The notes beneath the pieces were generated by a model. The model was not told where the DNA came from. It made no database searches and was given only the letters and a program-made list of their open reading frames with translations. Both the position numbers and the translations under genes were made by a program. Shown here piece by piece: positions 1 through 6,378 of a stretch of 12,550 bases of DNA; position 1 is the stretch's first letter, and every line of letters starts with the position of its first letter. Origin of the DNA: VRUE01 sp035997045 (GTDB lineage: Bacteria; Actinomycetota; Thermoleophilia; Solirubrobacterales; 70-9); NCBI GenBank assembly GCA_035997045.1, contig DASYIY010000058.1:1-12550 (forward strand), written 5' to 3'.

Positions 1-1464
1 CCCGCCGGTGAACTTGAGTTCCTGAAAGCGAAGGTTGGTCGCTTGGTTGAGCATCGAGTATCCGAGGCTGGGGGTAGCGCCGGGGGCCGGCTTGATCGTC
101 ACCATGCTCGACTTGTTGGCTTTGGTCACGTTGACGCTGTAGGAGCCGGAATTGAGGCAGATCACTGCTCCCGCCGCAGCGGAGGAAACAGCGGTGGAAA
201 GGTTGGCGCCGGAGGAGAGGGTCTGGGTGCAGCTCGCGCCGCCGCCGCTTTCGGTGCTCTGCACGGTCCAGCTGTCCGTTGCAGGGGTTGCGTCGGTGTT
301 GCCTGCGGTGTCGGTTGCTTTCACTGCGACGGTATGAGCGCCGACAGCCAGGGAACTGTAGGCCTTGGCCGAGGTGCAGCCGGCCCAGGTCCCCAAGTCG
401 AGCTGGCACTGGAAGGTCGAGCCGCTCTCGGTGGAGCTGAAGGCGACGCTGGCGCTGGTCGCGGTGGTCGTGCCCGAGGGGCCGGAGGTGATTGTGGTGT
501 CGGGCGCGGTGGTGTCGGTGGGGGGAGTCGCTGCCTGAACGGTCCAGCTTTGGGTCGCCGGGGAGGTGTCGATATTGCCGGCCGCATCGGTCGCTTTCAC
601 CGAGAAGGTGTGCGAGCCGACGGCGAGGGCGCTATATGCCGCCGGTGAAACGCACGTGCTCCACGATCCCGAGTCGAGCTTGCACTGGAAGGTCGAGCCG
701 CTCTCGCTGGAGCCGAAGGCGACGCTGGCGCTGGTCGCCGTGGTCGTGCCCGAGGGGCCGGAGCCGATCGTGGTGTCGGGTGCGGTCGTGTCCGCAGGCG
801 GCGAAGGCGGCGTGGTTTCCTGCACGGTCCAGCTGCGAGTGGCGGGCGAGGGGTCGGTGTTGCCGGCGGCGTCTATCGCTTTGACCGAGAAGGTGTGTGA
901 GCCGGCAGTCAGGCCGCTATAGGACTTGGGTGAGATGCAGCTGACCCACGATCCCGAGTCGAGCTTGCACTGGAAGGTCGAGCCGCTCTCGCTGGAGCCG
1001 AAACCAAGGCTGGCGCCGGTGGAGGCGATGGTGCCGGTCGGGCCCGAGTTGATCGTGGTGTTGGGCGCGGTCGTATCGGCGGGGGGCGGTGGAATGACCG
1101 GAGGCGGTGCGGGCGGCCCGGCCGGGGTGCTGGCGCGGTTGCGTGGATCCGAACCGGCAAATACCTCGGCGCCGTCGCTGAAGCCGTCTCCGTCGGTATC
1201 GAACTTTCTTGGGTTCGTCCTCGTCCTGTGTTCCTCTACCCAGCTGCTGAGTCCATCCCTATCGGGATCCGTCTGTCGTGAGAGCGTCCTAGCTGTCGTC
1301 GCACGATTTGTCACCGTGACTGCCTCTGCCGTTTTCAAACCGTTGTGGCTACTGCTACCGGCGCCGGCGGTCGCGACGGGCGCGACAATAAGCAAAGCGA
1401 CCGCACTGAAGGCGATCGCAAGGGGAGCACGGAACGGGGCGATTGTATGAGAAAGCTTGCGCAT
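1..1464 (-). CDS. Secreted modular surface protein (signal peptide, Ca-binding loops, Ig-like repeats, probable beta-helix), 5' part only
   Basis: Reading the minus strand from the ATG at 1464-1462 gives 488 open codons that leave the window at base 1, so the C-terminus is missing. Residues 1-33 form a signal peptide: basic n-region (R2, K3, R12), hydrophobic stretch 13-28, AxA site A31-T32-A33. Residues 66-78 (DPDRDGLSSW) and 89-100 (DTDGDGFSDG) resemble thrombospondin type 3 or EF-hand-like calcium loops. A Pro-rich linker (about 109-128) leads into three repeats at 129-215, 224-310 and 316-402, each with two cysteines (FQCKLD...C), a Y..L..G.HTF.VKA core and an AGN.D..PAT.SWTVQ end. From about 403 the sequence is Ser/Gly/Val-rich (SGSYSVNVTK, LRFQELKFTGG), like the first coils of a parallel beta-helix as in pectate-lyase-like proteins. 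GGGG lies a few bases before the ATG. Function is unknown; adhesion to, or processing of, an extracellular polysaccharide is an inference from the architecture. Confidence 0.9.
   Translation of the reverse strand, partial: MRKLSHTIAPFRAPLAIAFSAVALLIVAPVATAGAGSSSHNGLKTAEAVTVTNRATTARTLSRQTDPDRDGLSSWVEEHRTRTNPRKFDTDGDGFSDGAEVFAGSDPRNRASTPAGPPAPPPVIPPPPADTTAPNTTINSGPTGTIASTGASLGFGSSESGSTFQCKLDSGSWVSCISPKSYSGLTAGSHTFSVKAIDAAGNTDPSPATRSWTVQETTPPSPPADTTAPDTTIGSGPSGTTTATSASVAFGSSESGSTFQCKLDSGSWSTCVSPAAYSALAVGSHTFSVKATDAAGNIDTSPATQSWTVQAATPPTDTTAPDTTITSGPSGTTTATSASVAFSSTESGSTFQCQLDLGTWAGCTSAKAYSSLAVGAHTVAVKATDTAGNTDATPATDSWTVQSTESGGGASCTQTLSSGANLSTAVSSAAAGAVICLNSGSYSVNVTKANKSSMVTIKPAPGATPSLGYSMLNQATNLRFQELKFTGG
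259..519 (-). repeat. Ig-like repeat unit 3 (residues 316-402)
   Basis: Third and most diverged unit, beginning TDTTAPDTTI and ending TDSWTVQ. The second cysteine segment reads AGCTSAKAYSSL, and HTV replaces HTF. The spacing to unit 2 is 92 codons. Confidence 0.8.
535..795 (-). repeat. Ig-like repeat unit 2 (residues 224-310)
   Basis: Second unit, beginning ADTTAPDTTI and ending TQSWTVQ. It shares an identical 57-base block with unit 1 (661-717 versus 946-1002, offset 285), suggesting recent duplication or gene conversion. Confidence 0.85.
820..1080 (-). repeat. Ig-like repeat unit 1 (residues 129-215)
   Basis: First of three tandem protein repeats. It begins ADTTAPNTTI and ends TRSWTVQ, and carries the two-cysteine FQCKLDSGSW...C segment. 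The spacing to unit 2 is 95 codons. Confidence 0.85.
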
Positions 1465-1613
1465 TGCCCCGCTTATCGGTGAGGGCAAGTAGGTCTGAAC
1501 TCCGGATGGCTTATTACTGGACGAAGGTCTTAGCATGGCTCTGGACTACCCAGTTCTGTATGGCTGAAGCAGCGGCCGGAAGTTCGAGAAGCGGAGGCCC
1601 GTTTTTGGGAGAG
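1465..1613. promoter_or_regulatory. Divergent intergenic region between surface protein and deacetylase
   Basis: About 150 bases separate the outward-facing starts at 1464 (minus) and 1614 (plus), so promoters for both units should lie here. On the plus strand TAGCAT at 1531-1536 fits an actinobacterial TANNNT -10 box, without a convincing -35. No strong hairpin or palindromic operator was seen. If the deacetylase starts further upstream (ATG at 1506), the region shrinks accordingly. Confidence 0.4.
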
Positions 1614-2360
1614 ATGCGTAGACACGTCCACCGGCTCCGCAGATTGCTGCCCCTTTCACTGCGATGTGCGCTTCAAGAGCGCTCGCCAAGCCGATCCCGG
1701 CGCTGGCGCGAATTGCCCGGAGTCGAGCGGGTGGCGGCGATCGGACAAGCGGTTTTGACTTTTGACGACGGCCCCGATTCCTCTCCGCAGGGAACGGCGG
1801 CTGTCCTGGACGCCCTGGACGCCGCCGGCGCCAAGGCCACCTTCTTTCTCGTCGGCGAGCAGATTGCCGACTCACCCGATATGGCCGCCGAAATCCTGGC
1901 CCGCGGTCACGAAATCGGCGTCCATGGACAGCGGCACTTTCGCCACGACCGGGTCCCCGCCACCGAGTCCGTAACCGACATCGAGGCGGGCTACGCGGCG
2001 ATCGAGCGAGTTATGGATACCTCACCCCGCTTCTACCGGCCGCCGTACGGCAAGCTCAGCCCGGAGGGTGCCGATGCCTGCCGCCGCCTCGGCCTCGAGG
2101 TCGCCTACTGGTCGACGTGGGGTCTCGATTGGGAGCCGTTGCCGAGCGCGCGCATCGCTCGCCGGGTCAATCGCGACCTCGACGATGGAGCGGTTGTCCT
2201 GCTCCACGACTCGGCGCGCTACGCGGTCCGGCCGAGCGCGATCGAGACCGCGCGGGCGGTCTCTGCGGTAGCGCGACGCGCGTCCGAGCTCGGTCTCGAT
2301 CTGGTCACGCTCGGCGACGCCTGCGGAGCACCGTCGCCAGCGGCAAAGCCGGCGGTGTGA
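1614..2360 (+). CDS. Polysaccharide deacetylase, NodB homology domain
   Basis: This 248-residue protein carries all five motifs of the carbohydrate esterase 4 / NodB family. They are TFDDGPD (catalytic base D51 and metal ligand D52), a metal-binding H104-G-Q-R-H108, the RPPYG box at 142-146, D172-W173 in STWGLDWEP, and LLHD at 196-199 with catalytic H198. Family members use a divalent metal to remove acetyl groups from N-acetylated or O-acetylated glycans. The start at ATG 1614 is chosen because GGGAG lies just upstream and the sequence before it looks non-coding; an in-frame ATG at 1506 would add 36 residues. There is no clear signal peptide. It is first in an operon with pssD (1-base gap) and pssE-like genes, so it probably edits the glycan or glycolipid made by that transferase. 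The substrate cannot be read from sequence. Confidence 0.9.
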   Translation: MRRHVHRLRRLLPLSLRCALQERSPSRSRRWRELPGVERVAAIGQAVLTFDDGPDSSPQGTAAVLDALDAAGAKATFFLVGEQIADSPDMAAEILARGHEIGVHGQRHFRHDRVPATESVTDIEAGYAAIERVMDTSPRFYRPPYGKLSPEGADACRRLGLEVAYWSTWGLDWEPLPSARIARRVNRDLDDGAVVLLHDSARYAVRPSAIETARAVSAVARRASELGLDLVTLGDACGAPSPAAKPAV

Positions 2361-2361
2361 G

Positions 2362-2826
2362 GTGAAACGCGATCGCCCTGAAAAGGCGCTGATAGTTGCC
2401 TCGCCGGGAGGGCATCTACTGCAGATGCTTGCCCTCGAGCCCGCCTGGGGGGACATGGAGCGGACCTGGGTCACCCTGCGCTCGACCGACGTCGAGTACC
2501 TGCTCAAGGACGAGGACGTGATTTACGGCCACGGACCGACGCCGCGCGACATCGGCAACTTCTTCCGCAACCTGCGCCTTGCCTGGAAGGTCCTGCGCGA
2601 GCAAGACCCAAGCGTGGTCATATCGACAGGAGCCGGCCTGGCCCTGCCTTTCTTTCTGCTCGGACGCCTGCAACGGCGCCGGCTCGTCTACGTCGAGTCG
2701 ATCACCCGGGTCGAGAAGCTGGCGCTGACGGGAAGACTGGTCTACCCGCTCGCCACCGCCTTCTTCGTCCAGTGGGACTCGCTCGCCGAGCTGCCCAGAG
2801 CCCGCTTCCACGGGAGCGTCGCGTGA
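2362..2826 (+). CDS. pssD: PssD/Alg14-type subunit of a two-part glycosyltransferase
   Basis: This 154-residue protein resembles the Alg14/PssD family, the N-terminal half of a split GT28-like UDP-sugar transferase and the part that recruits the catalytic half to the membrane. Visible marks are GGH at 16-18 in SPGGHLLQM, STGAGLALPFFLLGRL at 88-103 (short hydrophobic membrane-associating helix), VES..R at 111-116, and the family ending LTGRLVYPLA...VQWD (122-139) followed by HG. Length is normal for a free-standing PssD. The GTG start at 2362 lies one base after the deacetylase stop, and the stop overlaps the next gene's start by four bases (GTGA), so translation is probably coupled. The acceptor is presumably a polyprenyl-linked sugar, an inference from the family. 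Confidence 0.88.
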   Translation: MKRDRPEKALIVASPGGHLLQMLALEPAWGDMERTWVTLRSTDVEYLLKDEDVIYGHGPTPRDIGNFFRNLRLAWKVLREQDPSVVISTGAGLALPFFLLGRLQRRRLVYVESITRVEKLALTGRLVYPLATAFFVQWDSLAELPRARFHGSVA

Positions 2827-3299
2827 TCTTCGCCACCGTGGGCTCGACCCAGATCCCTTTCGAGCGTTTTGTCCGGGCCCTCGAAACCCTGCCCGGGGAG
2901 CAACTCCTGGTTCAGCACGGGCCGGTAGAGCCACCCGCGGGCGCGGCGCAAGCAAACGCCTTCATGCAGTTCCCGCAGATGATCGAGAGCATGGAAGCGG
3001 CCGACGTCGTCGTCTGCCACGCCGGCGCCGGCAGCATCCTCTGCGCCCTGCGGGCGGGCCACACACCGGTGGTCGTTCCGCGCCTGAAGCGCTACGAGGA
3101 GACCGTCGACGACCATCAGGTCGAGTTCAGCCGAGCCCTGGCCGCCAAGGGAAAGGTGATTGCGGTCGAGGACCTCGATCGTCTCAGCGCGGCCGTCGAG
3201 GGGGCTCCGCGGCGACGCTCGACAGAGGAGCGAACCGGCCTACTGCCGATTCAGGCTGCCGTTCGGGAGGCACTGCGCGCCTCCCCAATCCTCGCCTGA
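2823..3299 (+). CDS. pssE: PssE/Alg13-type catalytic subunit of a two-part glycosyltransferase
   Basis: The 158-residue product matches the GT28 C-terminal domain of Alg13/PssE, which binds the UDP-sugar donor. It opens with the family N-terminus (V)IFATVGSTQIPFERF and has the nucleotide-sugar motif HAGAGS at 66-71. It also shows the conserved VPR...E.VDDHQ.E block at 85-101, with H98. The GTG start at 2823 overlaps the pssD stop as GTGA and gives a family-like N-terminus; an upstream in-frame start would lie inside pssD. PssD and PssE are expected to form one cytoplasmic-face transferase adding a second sugar to a lipid carrier. The gene ends 10 bases from the convergent aminotransferase stop, with no terminator hairpin between them. 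Confidence 0.88.
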   Translation: MIFATVGSTQIPFERFVRALETLPGEQLLVQHGPVEPPAGAAQANAFMQFPQMIESMEAADVVVCHAGAGSILCALRAGHTPVVVPRLKRYEETVDDHQVEFSRALAAKGKVIAVEDLDRLSAAVEGAPRRRSTEERTGLLPIQAAVREALRASPILA

Positions 3300-3309
3300 G
3301 CGCGCCGCC

Positions 3310-4413
3310 TCAGCTGACGGCGAGGGCGGCGTGAACTGCCTGCGCGGCCTCGGCCACCTGCTCGTCGCTCAGGGCCGGACCCATCGGCAGGGCGAGCGAT
3401 TCGGCCGCCGCGGACTCGACTCCCGGCAATGGAACCCGCGGCGCGAACTCGTGCAGCGCGGGCTGGCGGTGAAGCGGAATCGTGTAGTAGGCGCGGGCTC
3501 CGACGCCGGCGGCCGCGAGTTGCTCCGCGAGCCGGTCGCGCTCGGGGCAGCGGACGACGTAGAGGTGGTAGCAGGACTCGCCCCCGGCGGTCTCGGCTGG
3601 CAGCTCGAGCGCATCGGCAAGTCCGTTCTGCGCATAGGCCGCCGCCACGCGCCGTCGCGCCTCGGTCCAACCCACGAGGTGGGGAAGAAGCACCCGCAGA
3701 CCGGCGGCCTGGAGCTCGTCGAGGCGCGAGTTGTAACCGACCTCGGTGTGCAGCTCCTTGTCCTCGGAGCCATGGAAGCGCAACGTGCGAGCCATCGCCG
3801 CGACCTCGTCGTCGTCGGTGACGATCGCCCCGCCGTCGCCAAAGCCACCCAAATTCTTGGAGGGGAAAAAGCTGAAGGTTGCGGCGTCGCCGAGGGCGCC
3901 GGCCATGCGGCCGTCGAGCTTGGCGCCCGCGGCCTGCGCGGCATCCTCGAGCAGGCGCAGCCCGTGCGCTGAGGCGAGCTCGCCCAGCTCCCCAACCGGG
4001 GCCGGATTGCCATAGAGGTGAACCGGCAGCAGCGCCCTGGTGCGGGGACCGATAAGCGGCTCCGCCGTCGCTGCGGTCATCTCGAACGTATGTGGGTCGA
4101 CATCGCAGAGAACCGGCGTCGCGCCCGCGTTGACGACCGCCTCGGCAGTCGCGTAGAAGGTCAGCGCCGGTACGACGACCTCATCGCCGGGGCCGATGCC
4201 GAGCGCGCGCAGGGCGATCGTCAGGGCATCGGTGCCGTTGGCGACGCCGACGCAGTGGCGGGCGCCGAGGAAGGCGGCGAACTCCGCCTCGAAGGCCTCG
4301 ACCTGCGGACCGAGGATGTACTGACCCGAGCGCAGGACCTCGTTCTGGCGCGCCGCGACCTCCTCGAACAGCGGCTCCAGCACCGGCCTGATCGCAAACA
4401 GCGGAACGCTCAA
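3310..4413 (-). CDS. DegT/DnrJ/EryC1/StrS-type PLP-dependent nucleotide-sugar aminotransferase
   Basis: This 367-residue protein is a full-length sugar aminotransferase of the DegT (WecE/WbpE/ArnB-like) family. It shows QYILGP near the start and NGTDAL at 59-64 (cofactor phosphate binding). EDAAQAAGA places D157 and Q160 at the pyridine ring, SFFPSKNLGG contains the Schiff-base lysine K186, and GYNSRLDE lies at 226-233. It would move an amino group from glutamate onto a keto sugar nucleotide. The start is TTG at 4413-4411, whose TTGA overlaps the stop of the acetyltransferase gene; the frame stays open far upstream but that part overlaps the better-supported acetyltransferase. Beside a WbpA-like dehydrogenase and a sugar N-acetyltransferase, a WbpE-like role (3-amino uronic acid) is likely but not proven; a 4-aminotransferase is the alternative. 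Confidence 0.9.
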   Translation of the reverse strand: MSVPLFAIRPVLEPLFEEVAARQNEVLRSGQYILGPQVEAFEAEFAAFLGARHCVGVANGTDALTIALRALGIGPGDEVVVPALTFYATAEAVVNAGATPVLCDVDPHTFEMTAATAEPLIGPRTRALLPVHLYGNPAPVGELGELASAHGLRLLEDAAQAAGAKLDGRMAGALGDAATFSFFPSKNLGGFGDGGAIVTDDDEVAAMARTLRFHGSEDKELHTEVGYNSRLDELQAAGLRVLLPHLVGWTEARRRVAAAYAQNGLADALELPAETAGGESCYHLYVVRCPERDRLAEQLAAAGVGARAYYTIPLHRQPALHEFAPRVPLPGVESAAAESLALPMGPALSDEQVAEAAQAVHAALAVS

Positions 4414-4976
4414 CGCCAGCGCTCCAGCAGATCCTCGTCGGGGACCTGGCGGACGCTGCGGCCCGGCACGCCCATGACGACGGCGCGCGGGGCGACGTCG
4501 GCGACGACGACCGCGCCCGCGGCGACGAAGGCCTCCTCGCCGATCTCGATCGCCGGGCAGACGACAACTCCGGCACCGACCCGGCAGGCGCGTCGCAGCA
4601 GTGGCCCTTCGAGCTCGAACTCGGCGGCGTGGCGATCCATCGTGTTGTCGTTGGCGAGGGTGACGCCGGGACCGATGAAGACGTCGTCCTCGACCACGGT
4701 GCCCGCCGAGAGGTAGCAGCACGCCTGCACGCTGGACCGGGCGCCGATGCTGACGCCGGGGTCGATCGAGCTGAGGCTGCCGACGGTCGCACCGGGGCCG
4801 ATTTTCGCCCCGTCGCGAATCTGTGCGTGATCGCCGATCCGCGCGCCCGCACCGATCTCGACTCCGGCATGGATGATGGCGTGACCGCCGATCAGCACGT
4901 CGGGCCCGATCTGGACGTCGGCGCCGAGCAGCAGCCCAGGCGCCAGATCGGATGGCTGCAGCGCCGCCCCGCTCAC
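4410..4976 (-). CDS. Left-handed beta-helix (hexapeptide repeat) sugar N-acetyltransferase, WbpD-like
   Basis: The 188-residue product is built of [LIV]G-x4 hexapeptide repeats, from about residue 14 to 105 and again from 132 to 172, the signature of LbetaH acyltransferases. The break between the blocks contains NDNTMDRHA (110-117), at the place where WbpD/WlbB-type enzymes carry their substrate loop. It ends with the usual GVPGRSVR. It would acetylate the amino group introduced by the aminotransferase encoded immediately downstream (TTGA overlap), using acetyl-CoA. The start is GTG at 4976-4974; a GGGACA 8-13 bases upstream is a weak ribosome site. Divergence from the dehydrogenase at 5128 suggests a shared control region. 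Family assignment is firm; the exact substrate is inferred. Confidence 0.87.
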   Translation of the reverse strand: MSGAALQPSDLAPGLLLGADVQIGPDVLIGGHAIIHAGVEIGAGARIGDHAQIRDGAKIGPGATVGSLSSIDPGVSIGARSSVQACCYLSAGTVVEDDVFIGPGVTLANDNTMDRHAAEFELEGPLLRRACRVGAGVVVCPAIEIGEEAFVAAGAVVVADVAPRAVVMGVPGRSVRQVPDEDLLERWR

Positions 4977-5127
4977 CGCGCGAATGTCCCGAAATATCTC
5001 GACCTATCGATGATCGGCGGCATGCTAACGATCGCCAGGCAGCGAAAGCTGGACGGCGAGCAATCCGTTGTCTGTGCATGAAAGCAAGCCACCACTGCCG
5101 CCCCTCCACGACACCTACACTGCGGCC
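4977..5127. promoter_or_regulatory. Divergent promoter region of the nucleotide-sugar genes
   Basis: This 151-base gap separates the acetyltransferase start (minus) from the dehydrogenase start (plus). For the minus direction TAGCAT (complement of 5022-5027) is a possible TANNNT -10 box. For the plus direction see the site at 5116-5121. No operator-like long palindrome was seen. Confidence 0.4.
5116..5121 (+). promoter_or_regulatory. Putative -10 box of a leaderless promoter
   Basis: TACACT matches the actinobacterial TANNNT -10 pattern, and six bases separate it from the ATG at 5128. The expected transcription start is therefore the A of the start codon. No Shine-Dalgarno sequence precedes that ATG, which fits a leaderless mRNA. 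No clear -35 is visible. Confidence 0.45.
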
Positions 5128-6375
5128 ATGAAGATCGGGATCGTGGGACTCGGGTACGTCGGCTTGCCGCTGGCGGTGGCATTTGCCGAGGCCGGGCACG
5201 AGGTTGTCGGGCTCGACTCGGACCTGCGCAAGGTCGAGGGCATCAACGCCGGCCGCAGCCACATCGAGGACATCAGCAATGCGACGCTGGCGCCGCTGGG
5301 TGGGCTGCTGCGGGCGAGTGCCAACCAGGCCGACCTGGCCTCCTGCGAAGCGGTGATCATCTGCGTGCCGACGCCGCTGACGGGATCGCGCGAGCCCGAC
5401 CTCACCTACCTACTCGACTCGGCGACGGCGCTCTCGCAGGTGCTGCAGCCCGGACAGCTGGTGGTGCTGGAGTCGACCACCTACCCCGGTACCACCCGCG
5501 AGCGCCTGCTGCCGATCCTCGAGGAGTCGGGCCTCTCGGCCGGCCGCGACTTCCACATCGCCTTCTCGCCCGAGCGGATCGACCCCGGCCGCACCGACTA
5601 CACGGTGAAGACCACGCCGAAGCTGATCGGTGGTATCACGCCGGCATGCACCGAGCGTGCCCGCGAGCTCTACGGCTTGATCTGCGACGAGGTCGTCGTC
5701 CTCTCCAGCCCGGAGACGGCGGAGCTCTCGAAGCTCCTGGAGAACATCTTCCGCTCGGTCAACATCGCCCTCGTCAACGAGCTTGCCCAGCTCTGCGACC
5801 GGCTTGGCATCGACATTTGGGAGGTCGTCGACGCCGCCTCGACCAAGCCCTTCGGCTTCATGCGCTTCGACCCAGGCCCCGGCATGGGCGGCCACTGCCT
5901 CCCGGTCGATCCCTTCTACCTCGCCTTCAAGGCCCGCGAGCACGACTTCTACCCGGAGTTCATCGAGCTCGCCGGCAAGGTCAACCAGACCCAGCCTGCC
6001 TTCTGCGTCGAGCGGATCGAGCGCGCCCTCAACGACGCCGGCAAGCCGGTCAACGGCTCCAAGATCCTGATCCTTGGGGTCAGCTACAAGGCCGGTGTCG
6101 GCGACATCCGCGAGTCCCCCTCGCTGAAGATCGCCAAGAAGCTGATCGGCCTCGGCGGCGATGTCTCCTACCACGACCCCCACGTGCCCGCTCTGCAGGA
6201 CCTCGGCCTCAGCTCGGTCGAGCTCGATGAGGCGTTGCGTAGCTGCGACCTTGCGGCGATCGTCACCGCGCACCCGAGCGTGGACTACGAGGACGTCGTC
6301 TCTTCGGCGCCGCTCGTCGTCGATTTCCGCGGCGTCACCCGCAGCATCGACGCGAAGAACCTGGTCAGGCTCTAA
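5128..6375 (+). CDS. wbpA: UDP-sugar 6-dehydrogenase, WbpA-like (UDP-N-acetylglucosamine/mannosamine 6-dehydrogenase family)
   Basis: This 415-residue NAD-dependent enzyme belongs to the UDP-glucose/GDP-mannose dehydrogenase family. It shows the N-terminal Rossmann motif GLGYVG (7-12), the middle-domain ESTTYPGTT (115-123), FSPERIDPG (146-154) and the KLLENIFRSVNIALVNE helix (202-218). The catalytic cysteine is C257 in GMGGHCLPVDPFY, and the C-terminal domain starts at GVSYKAGVGDIRESPS (317-332). The TKPFGF and FIELAGKVN segments resemble WbpA-type enzymes, which make UDP-GlcNAcA, more than glucose enzymes; this is judged from memory of the family. It oxidises C6 in two steps to a uronic acid. 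The ATG at 5128 places the Rossmann motif right at the N-terminus as usual; an upstream GTG/TTG would add a non-homologous tail. It diverges from the aminotransferase/acetyltransferase pair and ends three bases from the convergent lipid kinase. Confidence 0.92.
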   Translation: MKIGIVGLGYVGLPLAVAFAEAGHEVVGLDSDLRKVEGINAGRSHIEDISNATLAPLGGLLRASANQADLASCEAVIICVPTPLTGSREPDLTYLLDSATALSQVLQPGQLVVLESTTYPGTTRERLLPILEESGLSAGRDFHIAFSPERIDPGRTDYTVKTTPKLIGGITPACTERARELYGLICDEVVVLSSPETAELSKLLENIFRSVNIALVNELAQLCDRLGIDIWEVVDAASTKPFGFMRFDPGPGMGGHCLPVDPFYLAFKAREHDFYPEFIELAGKVNQTQPAFCVERIERALNDAGKPVNGSKILILGVSYKAGVGDIRESPSLKIAKKLIGLGGDVSYHDPHVPALQDLGLSSVELDEALRSCDLAAIVTAHPSVDYEDVVSSAPLVVDFRGVTRSIDAKNLVRL

Positions 6376-6378
6376 CTC

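Noticed and set aside
43..1450. Several plus-strand open frames opposite the surface protein (for example 43-648, 566-922, 926-1450)
   Set aside because: The minus strand gives a continuous reading with a signal peptide and clear repeats; the plus frames are low-complexity shadows.
3297..3312. Terminator at the convergent pssE/aminotransferase junction
   Set aside because: The gap is only ten bases with no hairpin or T tract; likewise the three-base gap at 6376-6378.
4414..5262. Upstream open extension of the aminotransferase frame, giving a 650-residue protein
   Set aside because: The extension is Arg-rich, overlaps the well-supported acetyltransferase and the dehydrogenase start, and is a GC-rich shadow.
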